Assembly (NCBI GenBank): GCA_019188255.1
Contig: JAETXT010000007.1
Location: forward strand, 5,022,001-5,086,000
Reading direction: 5' to 3'
Length of the DNA: 64,000 bases
From: Verticillium longisporum
Lineage: Eukaryota > Ascomycota > Sordariomycetes > Glomerellales > Plectosphaerellaceae
Part shown: one piece after another, positions 33,120 to 43,100 of the stretch
Layout of the letters: every line of letters starts with the position of its first letter
Numbering within the stretch: position 1 is the stretch's first letter
The notes under the pieces: model-generated
Databases searched by the model: none
Seen by the model: only the letters and a program-made list of their open reading frames with translations
What the model was told of the DNA's origin: nothing
Made by a program: the position numbers and the translations under genes

Positions 33120-34186
33120 ATGAAGACCTTTGCCGCTCTCTGCACTCTGCTTGCTGCAGCACAAGCTGCCACGAGGACCTCGGCCCCATCGGGGTGCATT
33201 ACCGTCAGCAAATCTCCGGCCAGTGGGCAGTTTGGGACGATCCAGGCTGCTGTGAACTCCCTGTCAACGTCGTCCTCGGGCACACAGTGCATCTTCATCA
33301 ACCAGGGCTCATACGCCGAGCAAGTCCTCGTCCCGAGCCGCACCGCTCAACTTACCATCTATGGCTACAGCACGGACACCAGTGGCTACGCAGGAAACAA
33401 AGTCACCATTACGGCGAACAAGAGCCAGAAGGACGGGCCCAACAACGATGAGACTGGCACTCTGCGCGTGAAAGCCAACAACTTCAAGCTGTACAACGTC
33501 AACGTCGCCAACACGTACGGCAAGGGAAGCCAGGCCATTGCCCTGAGCGCCTACGCCGACAGCGGCTACTACGGTTGCGCCTTCACCGGCTTCCAGGACA
33601 CGCTCCTCAGCAACACCGGGTACCAGCTGTACTCGCGCTCCCTGATTCAGGGCGCCACGGACTTCATCTTTGGCCGTCAGGCTTCTGCGTGGTTCGAAAA
33701 GTGCGACCTCCGAGTTCTCAGTGCCTCGAAGGGCTGGATCACTGGTAAGACCACACCATCGGGATGATATGCCCCGGGGAACTATCCACGCACATGAGGC
33801 TGATGAAAAGTTTGATAGCCAACGGACGTGATTCTTCGTCCAACCCATCGTACTACGTGTTCAACAACTGTAACATTGCTGCTGCATCCGGCAACAGCGT
33901 GAGCGCTGGTGCATACTATCTCGGCCGTCCGTGGGGCGCCTACTCCCGTGTCGTGTTCCAGAAGACGACAATCTCGTCCGTCATCAACTCGGCGGGGTGG
34001 TCGGTCTGGAACACAGGTGATGAGATGACCAGCAATGTCGCGTATGGCGAGTACCAGAACACGGGCGCCGGGGCCTCGGGCACCCGAGCAAGCTTTTCCA
34101 AGGCCCTTTCGTCGGCTGTTTCGATCTCGACCATCTTGACGAGCAGCTATGCTAGCAAGGGTTACTATGACGCTTCTTACATGTGA
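33120..34186 (+). CDS. Pectin methylesterase (CE8), secreted
   Basis: This enzyme removes methyl esters from homogalacturonan in plant cell walls. Exons 33120-33744 and 33819-34186 give 330 residues, typical for fungal CE8. Signal peptide: MKTFAALCTLLAAAQA. The right-handed beta-helix family motifs are in order: FINQGSYAEQVLVPS, the catalytic GFQDTLL (Asp), the second catalytic block DFIFGRQASAWFEKC (Asp), and LGRPWGAYSRVVF (Arg). The intron is 74 bases with GTAAGA and a GATAG acceptor. The ATG at 33120 is chosen because it starts the signal peptide. The divergent neighbour is the broken rhamnogalacturonan acetylesterase. No frame damage was seen, so this member of the island looks functional. 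Confidence 0.95.
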
Positions 34187-34836
34187 AACGTTGCGATGGA
34201 GGTCATTTTTGCCTAGATGCTACTCATTAGGCCGCCTTTGCCCTGGCTTAGCCGCTTTAAGTTTCACGACTGTATATAGGAATCGATAACTACGATGAAG
34301 TTTTTAAGTTCATGAGGCTGAATAGGTGTGCTTGGCGAGTCATGACTAGGCGGCAGATGACATGCCACGCCGCGAGACCGAGACTGGCATTCAATTACTG
34401 TCTCCTTTTGCGGCGTAGCGAATGTTATGCAGTGCTGTATTTGTGGCCATGCCTAGCAAACAGCCGACGACGGCGATATTTGAGGTGTGTCATGAACAGT
34501 GAGAGCTGAACTGACTGTCTGTCTAGAAGCCGCACTGCAAGCTGTCAGCCATGTGGGATCGAAGCATTGACAACTCATTTTAGGTAATGCCACAGTGGAA
34601 TTTCTTTTCTATGAGAGTTGTGGTACTTTTGCCACCTTCTCCGTTGGGCCACAGAGATTCCTCCTGTTGGTGCGGGGTGGTGTGTCGAGCGATGTCATTG
34701 AATTAGGCAGACGTGGAAGAGCACAACTTATAAGAGCCGCTTGACAGGCAGGGCTTCTTACAGCCAAGGCACCATCTTCAAAACCACGACTCATCAGAAT
34801 CATCCAAGACTTGTAGTGAAAGCTTCGACTCTCACC
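34187..34836. other. Intergenic region, nothing recognised
   Basis: About 650 bases between the pectin methylesterase and the small orphan gene. No motif-bearing frame was seen. Confidence 0.5.
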
Positions 34837-35034
34837 ATGTCTACCGCTTACACAGGCCCCTCGGGGGCAGAAATGCTGGCCAGCCACAAGCTCGCTCAAG
34901 AGATTATCGCCCGCAACAATGACCCGGAGCCTGTCCTCGATTTCGAGGAGCTCAATCTCCTCGAACATTACGTCAAAGACCCAAGCCGGGCAAAGGAGAT
35001 TCTCAACTCCAAAGGATACGCCGATGAAGCGTAG
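34837..35034 (+). CDS. Small acidic hypothetical protein (65 aa)
   Basis: A short intronless frame from ATG 34837 (context TCACCATGTC) to TAG. The product is polar and rich in Glu, Ala and Leu, with predicted helical stretches such as SHKLAQEIIARNNDPEPVLD and FEELNLLEHYVKDPSRAKEI. No signal peptide or membrane segment. It lies 20 bases left of the hAT-type inverted end of the large mobile block. It is not a mobile-element gene by composition. Family not recognised. It could be a genuine orphan or the surviving end of a larger gene cut by rearrangement. Confidence 0.45.
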   Translation: MSTAYTGPSGAEMLASHKLAQEIIARNNDPEPVLDFEELNLLEHYVKDPSRAKEILNSKGYADEA

Positions 35035-35332
35035 AGATCCGGCAGCCTGGTGACCAGCGCTGCCGTTAATTCAATCAATTCAAATATCGGGGTCGTATTT
35101 AACTATTTAATATATTTACGGCTATAGATTTAATTAATTGAATTATTGAATTGGATTTAATAGTATTTAGTTAAATATTAGAGATTTTATAAGATTTTTC
35201 TAAAGAGATTTTAAAGATTTTAAAGTACTTTAAGACCTAAGAAGAGGCCTTAATAAGCTAGATATCTTATTAAGCTAGATACCTTACTAAGCTAGGTATT
35301 ACTAAGCTAGGTATTACTAAGATATACCCTCG

Positions 35333-35493
35333 GTATTAAGAGGGCTTTACTATTTATATAAACCCCGATTTATTACTTTAGCTATGCCTGAGAGCTCTAA
35401 ATAGGTAGGGTTAGTAATATAAGACTTGTAATGATTATTAATACTATCTCTCTGAATCACTGCTACCTATCTAATTCACTATTACCCATCTAT
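35333..35493 (-). repeat. Remnant of 3' LTR of the minus-strand copia
   Basis: It matches the inner part and end of the 287-bp LTR (AGAGCTCT...GGCATAGC..., CCCTCTTAATA end in reverse) but lacks the LTR start and carries C-to-T type differences. Confidence 0.7.
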
Positions 35494-37813
35494 TGAGGTT
35501 GAGGGTGTCGTCAGTCTGCATTCCGACCAGTCCAAAGCTCTCTCCAGCTCTGGTTAGAAGCAAACACGGATCGTAGCCCGTTGGAACGGCGTTTAGGCGC
35601 TCTCTGTGGTGGCGCTGATAGGTTACAAACCAATGGAGACCTGACTCTGCGATGCCATAGAGCGGCTTCACAACGTGGAAGACGATTCCGTCGGGGTATC
35701 TATGCTGTAGCTCCTTGGGAACGCGCAGGAGAACGTTGCGTAACAGATCTGTAGCGCTCTGGGTGTAGGCTTGACTGATATCACGGAGCATCAACTGGTG
35801 GCCACGTTGCTGTAGCGTTGGGGTGATCGCTAGGATCAGTCGTTGGCTACAGCGCATGATCGTGGGCGACTGCGTTAGCAGGGTTGTCTTCTCCCAGTCA
35901 CTGTGTCCCTGAACCACCAGTCTTGACTTCTCATATGGGGCTTGAGGGAGGCCTTTCACCTCTCTTACAAGCCGGCATCCAAAGATCTTAGCACTGGGAA
36001 ACGCGGATCTCCTGATCGGCACGATCACTCCAGCTGCCAGGAGTGAGTCGATTTCCTCCCAGTCGGACTGTTCAAATGGCTTCCCAGGGGTCGTTATTCT
36101 GCCTTCATTGCGTAGTTGAACAGCTAGGTCGTACCCCTGCTGTTCCCTTTTGACAATGAATTGGCGCTCGATCTGTGAAGTCCCGGTCGCACTGCTCTTG
36201 CGATCCGTGAAAGCCGCCTGTAACAGATTCGTGGCGTTTGTTGACTTCCTGGGTCTCCCGCGTCGTCGTGGTAGAATTGGCTCTGGGTACTCAAATGGTT
36301 CTGGGGTCTCTGGAGTTCGAACCACTATTGTCTCCCCAGTCTGCTGATCCGGCGATCTGTTGTACGGCTTAACGTGTGTTCCTCTGAACTCCGTTGGGCC
36401 GTTAACCATTTCGACCGTGACCGCCGTGTCAGAAACCGATATGACCTTGTAGGGACCGGTCCATTTCTCCCGCTCTCGGAACACAAGAACGTCGCTTCCC
36501 AGCTCCAGCGATCTCGGCAGCAACTGCTTGGTATCTGGTCCGTTACGGGTATTGAGAGCGTCATTGACCTTCCGCTTGGCGACCATTCGCCGAAGCTCCG
36601 CCATCGCCTTATTGACCGCTTCGGCGCGCTGCGCCTGGGTCGCGGTGGGCGCTGAGTTGGCGGTGATCCTGGGCATCGCCCCGAATACGAGCAGTGTAGG
36701 CACTAATCCGTTGGGCCCAGCGGTGTCGTTTACCGCCTTCACAGCTCCTTGAAGCAGCGATTCTAGGCTCGTGTCGCGAGACTCTGCCTTCAAGATCTCG
36801 TACGCTCTGCGTATCGGCTTATGGTAGCTCTCAACCTTGCCGATTGACCAATGGGCCTCTACAGGGATCTGATGGCAGGTCATGCCTAGGAGGCGTGCCT
36901 CTGCCCTGAACTCTGCGGAGGCAAAGTTCGTTCCAGCGTCAACAGTTACGACGTCTGGAGGCCCAAGGTATGTATCCAACCAGCACCTCTTGAGAGCTTC
37001 CCACGTCGCGCGAGCTGTGAAATTGGGAATGAAAGTTGCGGACTGGAATCCTGTGCTCGCGTCGATCACATGAAGAACGGGCTTTCCATCCAAGTGCATA
37101 ATATCGACCAAAATCTCGTAATTGAAGTCGATATCTGACCTCAGGGCAAACTTGAAGCGTTGCGGGGACTTCCCTTTGATCTGACAATGGTGGCAGAAGC
37201 GGTTTATCAGCTCCAGAGCGTCCCGATTCACGTCCTGGTCTGCTCTCTGGAGCAGGTTCCATAGCTTCTCTACAGATGGGTGACCGAACCGCTTGTGAAT
37301 GCGTCGGAGCTCTGCTTCTGTCAGAAACGCTGCTCCATCGCTCTCTGTCCCCATCATGTATGTGATCCCGGAGCTGGTATGGGTCTTCGTATCCAGGAAG
37401 AACCATGGGTGGCCCCATTTGCGAAAAATGGGCGTACGCTCCTGGATCTCCCCAACGCGCTTTACCAGCTCGTTACGCGTGTTGTCTAGGTAGACTCCGA
37501 GATCGTCCATATCCTTGATGCAAAGCAGGAATGGGGTATCCGTTGGGACGATATGGAACGTGATTCTCCCAATTGGCGTTGGAACAGTGATCTCCTCCGT
37601 CGTGGAAATGGGATTTCCTGCTCCGAATCTCACTCTGGCCCCTATTCCCTGCTTGTTGACTGTTAGGCTTGGTATTAGGGCTATTAGGGCCCTTGTTTGT
37701 GAAGCTCCTGCTGTGGAAACTGATGCCGCGCCTGTATCAGGGATGATGCCGTACCACGTGGAAGTGCTATTGATCTGATACTGGGTGAAGAGCTGCTCTA
37801 TCGGAGCTGTCAT
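35471..37813 (-). CDS. pol: Copia pol: protease, integrase, partial reverse transcriptase
   Basis: A 780-residue open frame. Domains in order: retroviral-type aspartic protease with PDTGAA near residue 26; GAG-pre-integrase HHCC finger (HKRFGHPS ... CHHCQIKG, about residues 172-213); integrase DDE core with Asp in LVDIMHLDG, Asp in VTVDAGTNF and Glu in GKVESYHKP; an integrase C-terminal basic region; then the start of copia reverse transcriptase (about residues 590-780) up to the active-site strand, here QTDDTLN. The sequence then runs into LTR-derived codons, so half of RT and all of RNase H are missing. Its start codon overlaps the gag stop (ATGA), so it is probably made by termination-reinitiation. 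No internal stop and no RIP signature. Confidence 0.85.
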   Translation of the reverse strand: MTAPIEQLFTQYQINSTSTWYGIIPDTGAASVSTAGASQTRALIALIPSLTVNKQGIGARVRFGAGNPISTTEEITVPTPIGRITFHIVPTDTPFLLCIKDMDDLGVYLDNTRNELVKRVGEIQERTPIFRKWGHPWFFLDTKTHTSSGITYMMGTESDGAAFLTEAELRRIHKRFGHPSVEKLWNLLQRADQDVNRDALELINRFCHHCQIKGKSPQRFKFALRSDIDFNYEILVDIMHLDGKPVLHVIDASTGFQSATFIPNFTARATWEALKRCWLDTYLGPPDVVTVDAGTNFASAEFRAEARLLGMTCHQIPVEAHWSIGKVESYHKPIRRAYEILKAESRDTSLESLLQGAVKAVNDTAGPNGLVPTLLVFGAMPRITANSAPTATQAQRAEAVNKAMAELRRMVAKRKVNDALNTRNGPDTKQLLPRSLELGSDVLVFREREKWTGPYKVISVSDTAVTVEMVNGPTEFRGTHVKPYNRSPDQQTGETIVVRTPETPEPFEYPEPILPRRRGRPRKSTNATNLLQAAFTDRKSSATGTSQIERQFIVKREQQGYDLAVQLRNEGRITTPGKPFEQSDWEEIDSLLAAGVIVPIRRSAFPSAKIFGCRLVREVKGLPQAPYEKSRLVVQGHSDWEKTTLLTQSPTIMRCSQRLILAITPTLQQRGHQLMLRDISQAYTQSATDLLRNVLLRVPKELQHRYPDGIVFHVVKPLYGIAESGLHWFVTYQRHHRERLNAVPTGYDPCLLLTRAGESFGLVGMQTDDTLNLNRWVIVN

Positions 37814-39648
37814 TTCAGCCTTCGGACTGCTCCCCTGATTCTGTGTTGGAACGACTCATTTGCTAGGAAGTGTGCAGTATGGGCATTCATCAGTTCGCTC
37901 TCGGGATCAGACCCAAAGGCATCGTCTGCTCCCAGCTCATCGGAAGTGGGATTGTCTGATTCCGAGCTCTCAGCAGGTTCCATTGCTGTTAAAAACTGAC
38001 GGTATCCCTTCCGCTGATCCCCACGCGCTTCCTGCATGCGTTTCCACTGCTCTTTCGAACGTTGTTGCTCCTCGGGAGAGTGCTTCGTCGATCTGCAGTC
38101 TCGTTTAGAGCATATCCAGCATTTGCGAATTCTGGATGGCTGACGATCATTGGTTCTGCGTACCGACTGCTCTCTGCGATCTCCCCTTCCACTGGCTTGG
38201 CGATATCCGCTCCCATAACGTCTGTCGGTGTAGAAGTGCCCAGGCGTTCTGGTGTTCTCCTCCACCTTCAGTGTGCTCTTGAGCTGTGCGGATAGCGCAT
38301 TGAAAGATCGCTCCGGCCTTGCTAGTGCAATCTTCAGCTCTGGGACGCCTTGAACCGCCCTCAGAGTGTTCACATAGAGATGAGTCTCTTCCTTGAACGC
38401 AGGGCCAAGTGCTCTCTGGCACCGCTGAAGCCTATCCAGAAGGATCTGGAGAACTTCCATTCGCGGCTTTCCTGCGTTATCAGCTTCTGCCGCTATAGAG
38501 TGGAACGTCATCGAGCTCCAGTCTGTATGATACTGTGCTCTGTTGATCTCCGAATCGAACTGTTGTTTGATCGCTAGGTACATTTGACGGAGTCCCATGC
38601 TCCGGTTCATGTGCTCTAGGAAGAAAGTTTGCGCGCGCCCTGAAAGTATACTCGGGAAGAGCGCGTGGAGCTGCGTATAGCGGATTTGCAGCAGTTCGCA
38701 AACGTCCGTGAAGATACGCATTTTATCGTCAAGGATATCGTATGTCTCCCCAGAGTAATTGCTCTCCTTGTTCCAGAGCGATGCGAATTGCTTGATTACA
38801 GCTCCGTCGATCGGTGAATTCACCGATTCGTGTGGCGGCAGAGCATGGTACCAAGCTGGTGGGTTCTGGGTGACATTTGGGGGTGGGGTCTCATTTCTTC
38901 GCGATTGAGGCGTGATCTCTCGTTGGCTGGATTGCCTGCTCCGTTGATCAGACAACCCTGGAACCAGGGGCTGTCGGGGATCTGTCCTCCCCGTTCGTAG
39001 TTTTCGGATTTGGGATAGCTGGGCGTTCCCCGTGGGTTGCTGCTCGTCGTCCCACTGGTCTCGCTGTTCCTCTGCTCTTTGGAGCACTGAATCCCGGTCG
39101 GCAGTGATCGACTCCGTCGCGTCGGGCATCTCTTCCCATGAAAGCATTGGGACTAGTCTCTTCGACGTCTTAGCGTTTGCTGCTCCTGGAAGAGGGATCC
39201 CGCGCTCTGCTAGATACACCTTCAGCGCTCGAGTGATCGTTGTATTGCAGGAGTCAAAGTCCTCTTCGGTCCAGCCCTGGAAGTCTTCGATAAACGCCTC
39301 CAGGAGGTGAACTCCCTTCATGGTCCCGTATGCGCTCATTGCCTTAAGGATCCAGGCGCTCTTGAGATCTGCGGATGCCGAATCCAGTGATCCAGGGAAC
39401 CGTGATTCTGCTCCATTAACGATGAAGTCAATATCGAGACCCTTCCTGACCTTCTGCGTTAGGCGTGATATGCCGAGTTCTTCCAGAATGCCGTCGAACT
39501 CCTGTTGCATCTTTTCAGCGCTCTCTGGCTCTGTCACGGAGCTATTGCCGTGATCCGAGGAGCTCATTGTCGCTGATTTTGTTGAAGCTCTGCTACGGCT
39601 GATTGACTGTTCCGTAGAGCTTCGTTTGTCGGGTTTGGTGGCTAGCAA
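37810..39648 (-). CDS. gag: Copia gag-like polyprotein
   Basis: A 612-residue open frame upstream of pol in the same element. A Ser/Gln-rich N-terminal third is followed by a capsid-like helical region (about residues 285-470: ESNYSGETYDILDDKM, LFPSILSGRAQTFFLEHMNR) and a basic region with a zinc-knuckle-like array, CWICSKRDCRSTKH, near residue 515. The C-terminal part is acidic. The stop TGA overlaps the pol ATG by one base pair less than a codon (ATGA). The start shown is the most upstream in the open frame; a later ATG (MSSSDHGNSS) is also possible. Codon use is GC-normal. Confidence 0.8.
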   Translation of the reverse strand: MLATKPDKRSSTEQSISRSRASTKSATMSSSDHGNSSVTEPESAEKMQQEFDGILEELGISRLTQKVRKGLDIDFIVNGAESRFPGSLDSASADLKSAWILKAMSAYGTMKGVHLLEAFIEDFQGWTEEDFDSCNTTITRALKVYLAERGIPLPGAANAKTSKRLVPMLSWEEMPDATESITADRDSVLQRAEEQRDQWDDEQQPTGNAQLSQIRKLRTGRTDPRQPLVPGLSDQRSRQSSQREITPQSRRNETPPPNVTQNPPAWYHALPPHESVNSPIDGAVIKQFASLWNKESNYSGETYDILDDKMRIFTDVCELLQIRYTQLHALFPSILSGRAQTFFLEHMNRSMGLRQMYLAIKQQFDSEINRAQYHTDWSSMTFHSIAAEADNAGKPRMEVLQILLDRLQRCQRALGPAFKEETHLYVNTLRAVQGVPELKIALARPERSFNALSAQLKSTLKVEENTRTPGHFYTDRRYGSGYRQASGRGDRREQSVRRTNDRQPSRIRKCWICSKRDCRSTKHSPEEQQRSKEQWKRMQEARGDQRKGYRQFLTAMEPAESSESDNPTSDELGADDAFGSDPESELMNAHTAHFLANESFQHRIRGAVRRLK

Positions 39649-39910
39649 TATAGCCTAGGTGGTGATCTTGGGCGTAGGAGTCCTGAGGTACTCGAAGCAG
39701 ACGGTGCTCCTACAGATCACGTAACAGGGGATTTCCCTGCTACCAAGCTCTCACAAGAGTCCTGAAGTACTCAAAGCAAACGGTGCTCTTGCGATCACTT
39801 GTAAAGTGTAACCGATGAGCTCACGCACAGCGAATTTGCTATCCGTGGGATCGATCCTGACTTTTCCAGCTCTAGCTGTTCTGTGTTACGTTGAACGCAA
39901 CACTGATCAG

Positions 39911-40197
39911 TGTTGAGAGGGCTTCACTGCTTATGTGAACCCCGTTTCATTGCTTTGGCTGTGCCTGAGAGCTCTGAATAGGTAGGGTAGGTGATATAAG
40001 TCTTGTGATGTAGTTGATGATCTCTCTCTGAATTACCACTACCTACGTGAGTCGGATATACCCATCTGATTCACCGATCACGTAAGCTGTGATTCACGTG
40101 CTCCTGAGAGCTGTGAATCCCAGCCACGGTGATCACCATATCGGTGATCCCCTACCGAGATCACTGCCCTAGGGAACCCCCTAATATTGGTTCAACA
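39911..40197 (-). repeat. 5' LTR of the minus-strand copia
   Basis: 287 bp with TG...CA ends on the minus strand. The terminal CAACACTGATCAGTGTTG palindrome spans its inner edge. Its sequence aligns end to end with the RIP-mutated LTR at 46081-46369. No clear tRNA primer-binding site was recognised next to it. Confidence 0.8.
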
Positions 40198-43100
40198 CTA
40201 TCTTTAAATATTATTTAAAACCTATTATTTTAATACTATATTCTATTATTATATAAATTAATTAATTTATTAATTAATAGATCTCTAATTAAATAATTTA
40301 TATTATTATAGAATAAAGAGAATAGTTATTCTAAGGAGACCTATAATATCCTTAATACTAAGATAAGGATATTTATAAATATTTATAAATTACTATAAAT
40401 CTACTATATATAGCTCTATATATTCTTCTTAAATATACTTTTAGAATATATATAAGCTTTCTTTTTAGAATATATAAATTAAAGTATATAGTTTTAATAG
40501 ATATATTTAACGATTAAATAATAATTTAATTTAGAGATTAATAGAATATAATATTATATAAATTAGAGCTTAATAACGTTCTATTCTATAATAATAGAAG
40601 CTAATAATATAAGAAAGCTATAGATAGAAATTCTTTAGATCCTTCTAGATAAGCTTTAATAGTATTAGAGAGTACTTAGCCCTACATTTAAGGAGGAGAA
40701 TTATCTCTATATAAATACTCTAAGGGTAATTTAAGGCGTCCTAGAGCTAAAGATTATATTAATAAAGCTAGAATAATCTTTTAATATATTATCTATATAG
40801 TTTAAGAATATATTAAAAGTAAAAGAGAATATTAGAATACTTAAATACTTCTATATTAATAGATATTATAGGAGCGGATATTATTAAATTAATAGAAGAG
40901 GAGATTCTAGAGGGCAATTAATATATAGATATAATAATTATTAATTATTTAGAATTCGTAAATATTAAATATATTCTAAACTAGATTATAGATCGATAAA
41001 GTATTCTTTAAAGAATAATAATATTCGAAAGAGTAATAGAAATATATATAGGAAGTATATAGAGATTAATAGAAGGGATATTATTAATTTCTAATAATAA
41101 TAGAATCCGCTAAGAGCTTAGAATTAGATAATCCTACTTCTAATAAGCTAAGAATAGATAATACTTATAAATCTAATCCTAAGAATAAATTAATAAATAC
41201 TTATATTATATATTTCCTAGTAAATAAATCGTTCTAATATAGAATTAAAGGGAATAATCTAAAAGCTAAAATAATAGCTCTAATAGAATAGCTTTTTATT
41301 TAATATTAAATAAATAGTACTTCTATATAATATAATATTATCCTTAATATAAATATAATATTATTTTTTAAAATAAGAGCTTTATAAATAAAGGCCTTAA
41401 TAGCTTTAATATTAAGTTTAATAATTAATAAATAGGGAATAAGAGCTAGAATAAGATTGAGAATAGGAAATCCTATTTCTATAATAGAGGAGATTATTAT
41501 TTTAATATTAATTAAGAGAATTATATTCTATATTATCTTAATAAATACTTTATTCCTCCTTTATATTAAGGATATAGACGATCTCGGAATCTATTTAAAT
41601 AATATATATAATAAGCTAATAAAGTATATTAAGGAGATCTAGGAGTATATACCTATCTTCTATAAATAGAACTATTTATAGTTCTTCCTAGATATAAAGA
41701 TCTATATTAGCTCTAGGATTATATATATAATAAGGATAGAGAATAATAGAATAGTATTTCTAATAGAAGTAAAGCTCTAATATATTTATAAATAATTTAA
41801 TTATTTATTTATAGAGAAGCTATAGAACCTATTCTAAAGAATAGATTATAATATAAATCGGGATATTCTAAAGCTAATAAACTACTTCTATTATTATTAT
41901 TAGATTAAAGGGAAATCTCTATAATATTTTAAGTTTACTCTAAGGTTAAATATTAACTTTAATTATAAGATTTTAATCGATATAATATATTTAAATAGAA
42001 AGTTTATTCTTTATATAATCGATATAAATATAGGATTCTAGTCCGTAACTTTTATTCCTAATTTTATAGTTTATATAATATAGGAAGCCCTTAAGAGGTA
42101 TTAATTAAATATATATCTTAGGCCTCTAGATATTATAATTATTAATATTAGAATAAACTTTACTTCTATAGAACTTAGGGTAGAAGTACGCCTCCTAAGT
42201 ATAACCTATTATTAGATCTCTATAGAGGCCTATTAATTAATCGGTAAATTTAAGAGCTATTATAAGCTAATTTATAGAATATATAAGATCTTAAAGGTAG
42301 AGTCTCGTAATACGAGCCTAGAATTTACTACTTTAAGGAGTAATAAAGATAATAAACGATATTATTAAGCTTAATAGATTAGTATTTATATTATTTATAT
42401 TCAGGGCAATACCTAGGATTATTATTAATTTAGCGCTTACTACGACCTAGGTATAGCATACTAAAGTAATTAATAAAGTAATAGCCGAGCTTTAGCGAAT
42501 AATCGCTAAATAGAAGGTTAATAATACTCTTAATATTTATAATAGATTAGATATTAAATAATTACTATTAAGATTATTAAAGCTAGGAAGCGATATTCTT
42601 ATATTCTAAGAATAGGCGAAATAAATAAATCCTTATAAGGTTATATTAATTTCTAATATAATAGTTATAGTTAATATAGTTAATAGCTTAATAGAGTTTA
42701 GAGGAATATATATTAAGCTATATAATAGATTACTAGATTAGGAGATTAGGGAGATAATAATAATATAAACTCTAGAAACTCTAGAGCTATTTAAGTACTT
42801 AGAGCTAATTCTATTATAATAATATAGGAGACCTAGGAAGTTAATAAATACTATAAATCTACTATAGACGGCTTTTATAGATCGTAAAAGCAATATAATT
42901 AGGACTTTATAGATCGAATATTAGTTTATTATTAAAAGGGAATAATAGGGTTATAACCTAGCTATTAAACTATATAATAAAGGTAGAATAACGACCCCTA
43001 AGAAGCTATTTAAATAGTCCGATTAGGAGGAAATCGATTTACTCCTAGTAATTAAAGTAATTATACTAATTAGGAGATCTATATTTCCTAGTACTAAGAT

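Larger units (their letters stand above)
35333..40197 (-). mobile_element. Ty1/copia retrotransposon, GC-normal, 3'-truncated
   Basis: Reading on the minus strand: a 5' LTR at 40197-39911 (287 bp, TGTTGAACC...CTCTCAACA), a leader with two diverged tandem copies near 39,670-39,800, gag (39648-37810) and pol (37813-35471). Pol stops after the first half of reverse transcriptase, where sequence jumps into a short LTR remnant (about 35,493-35,333) that is TA-rich, unlike the 5' LTR. RNase H and most of the 3' LTR are gone. The coding parts show no RIP pattern, unlike all neighbouring repeats. It cannot move by itself. Confidence 0.85.

Noticed and set aside
39880..39910. tRNA primer-binding site next to the copia 5' LTR
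   Set aside because: The sequence beyond the LTR is a palindrome and not a recognisable complement of a tRNA 3' end or of initiator tRNA.
41457..41642. 61-codon frame as a possible small gene
   Set aside because: It aligns with part of copia pol after RIP changes and is only a stretch that happens to lack stops.
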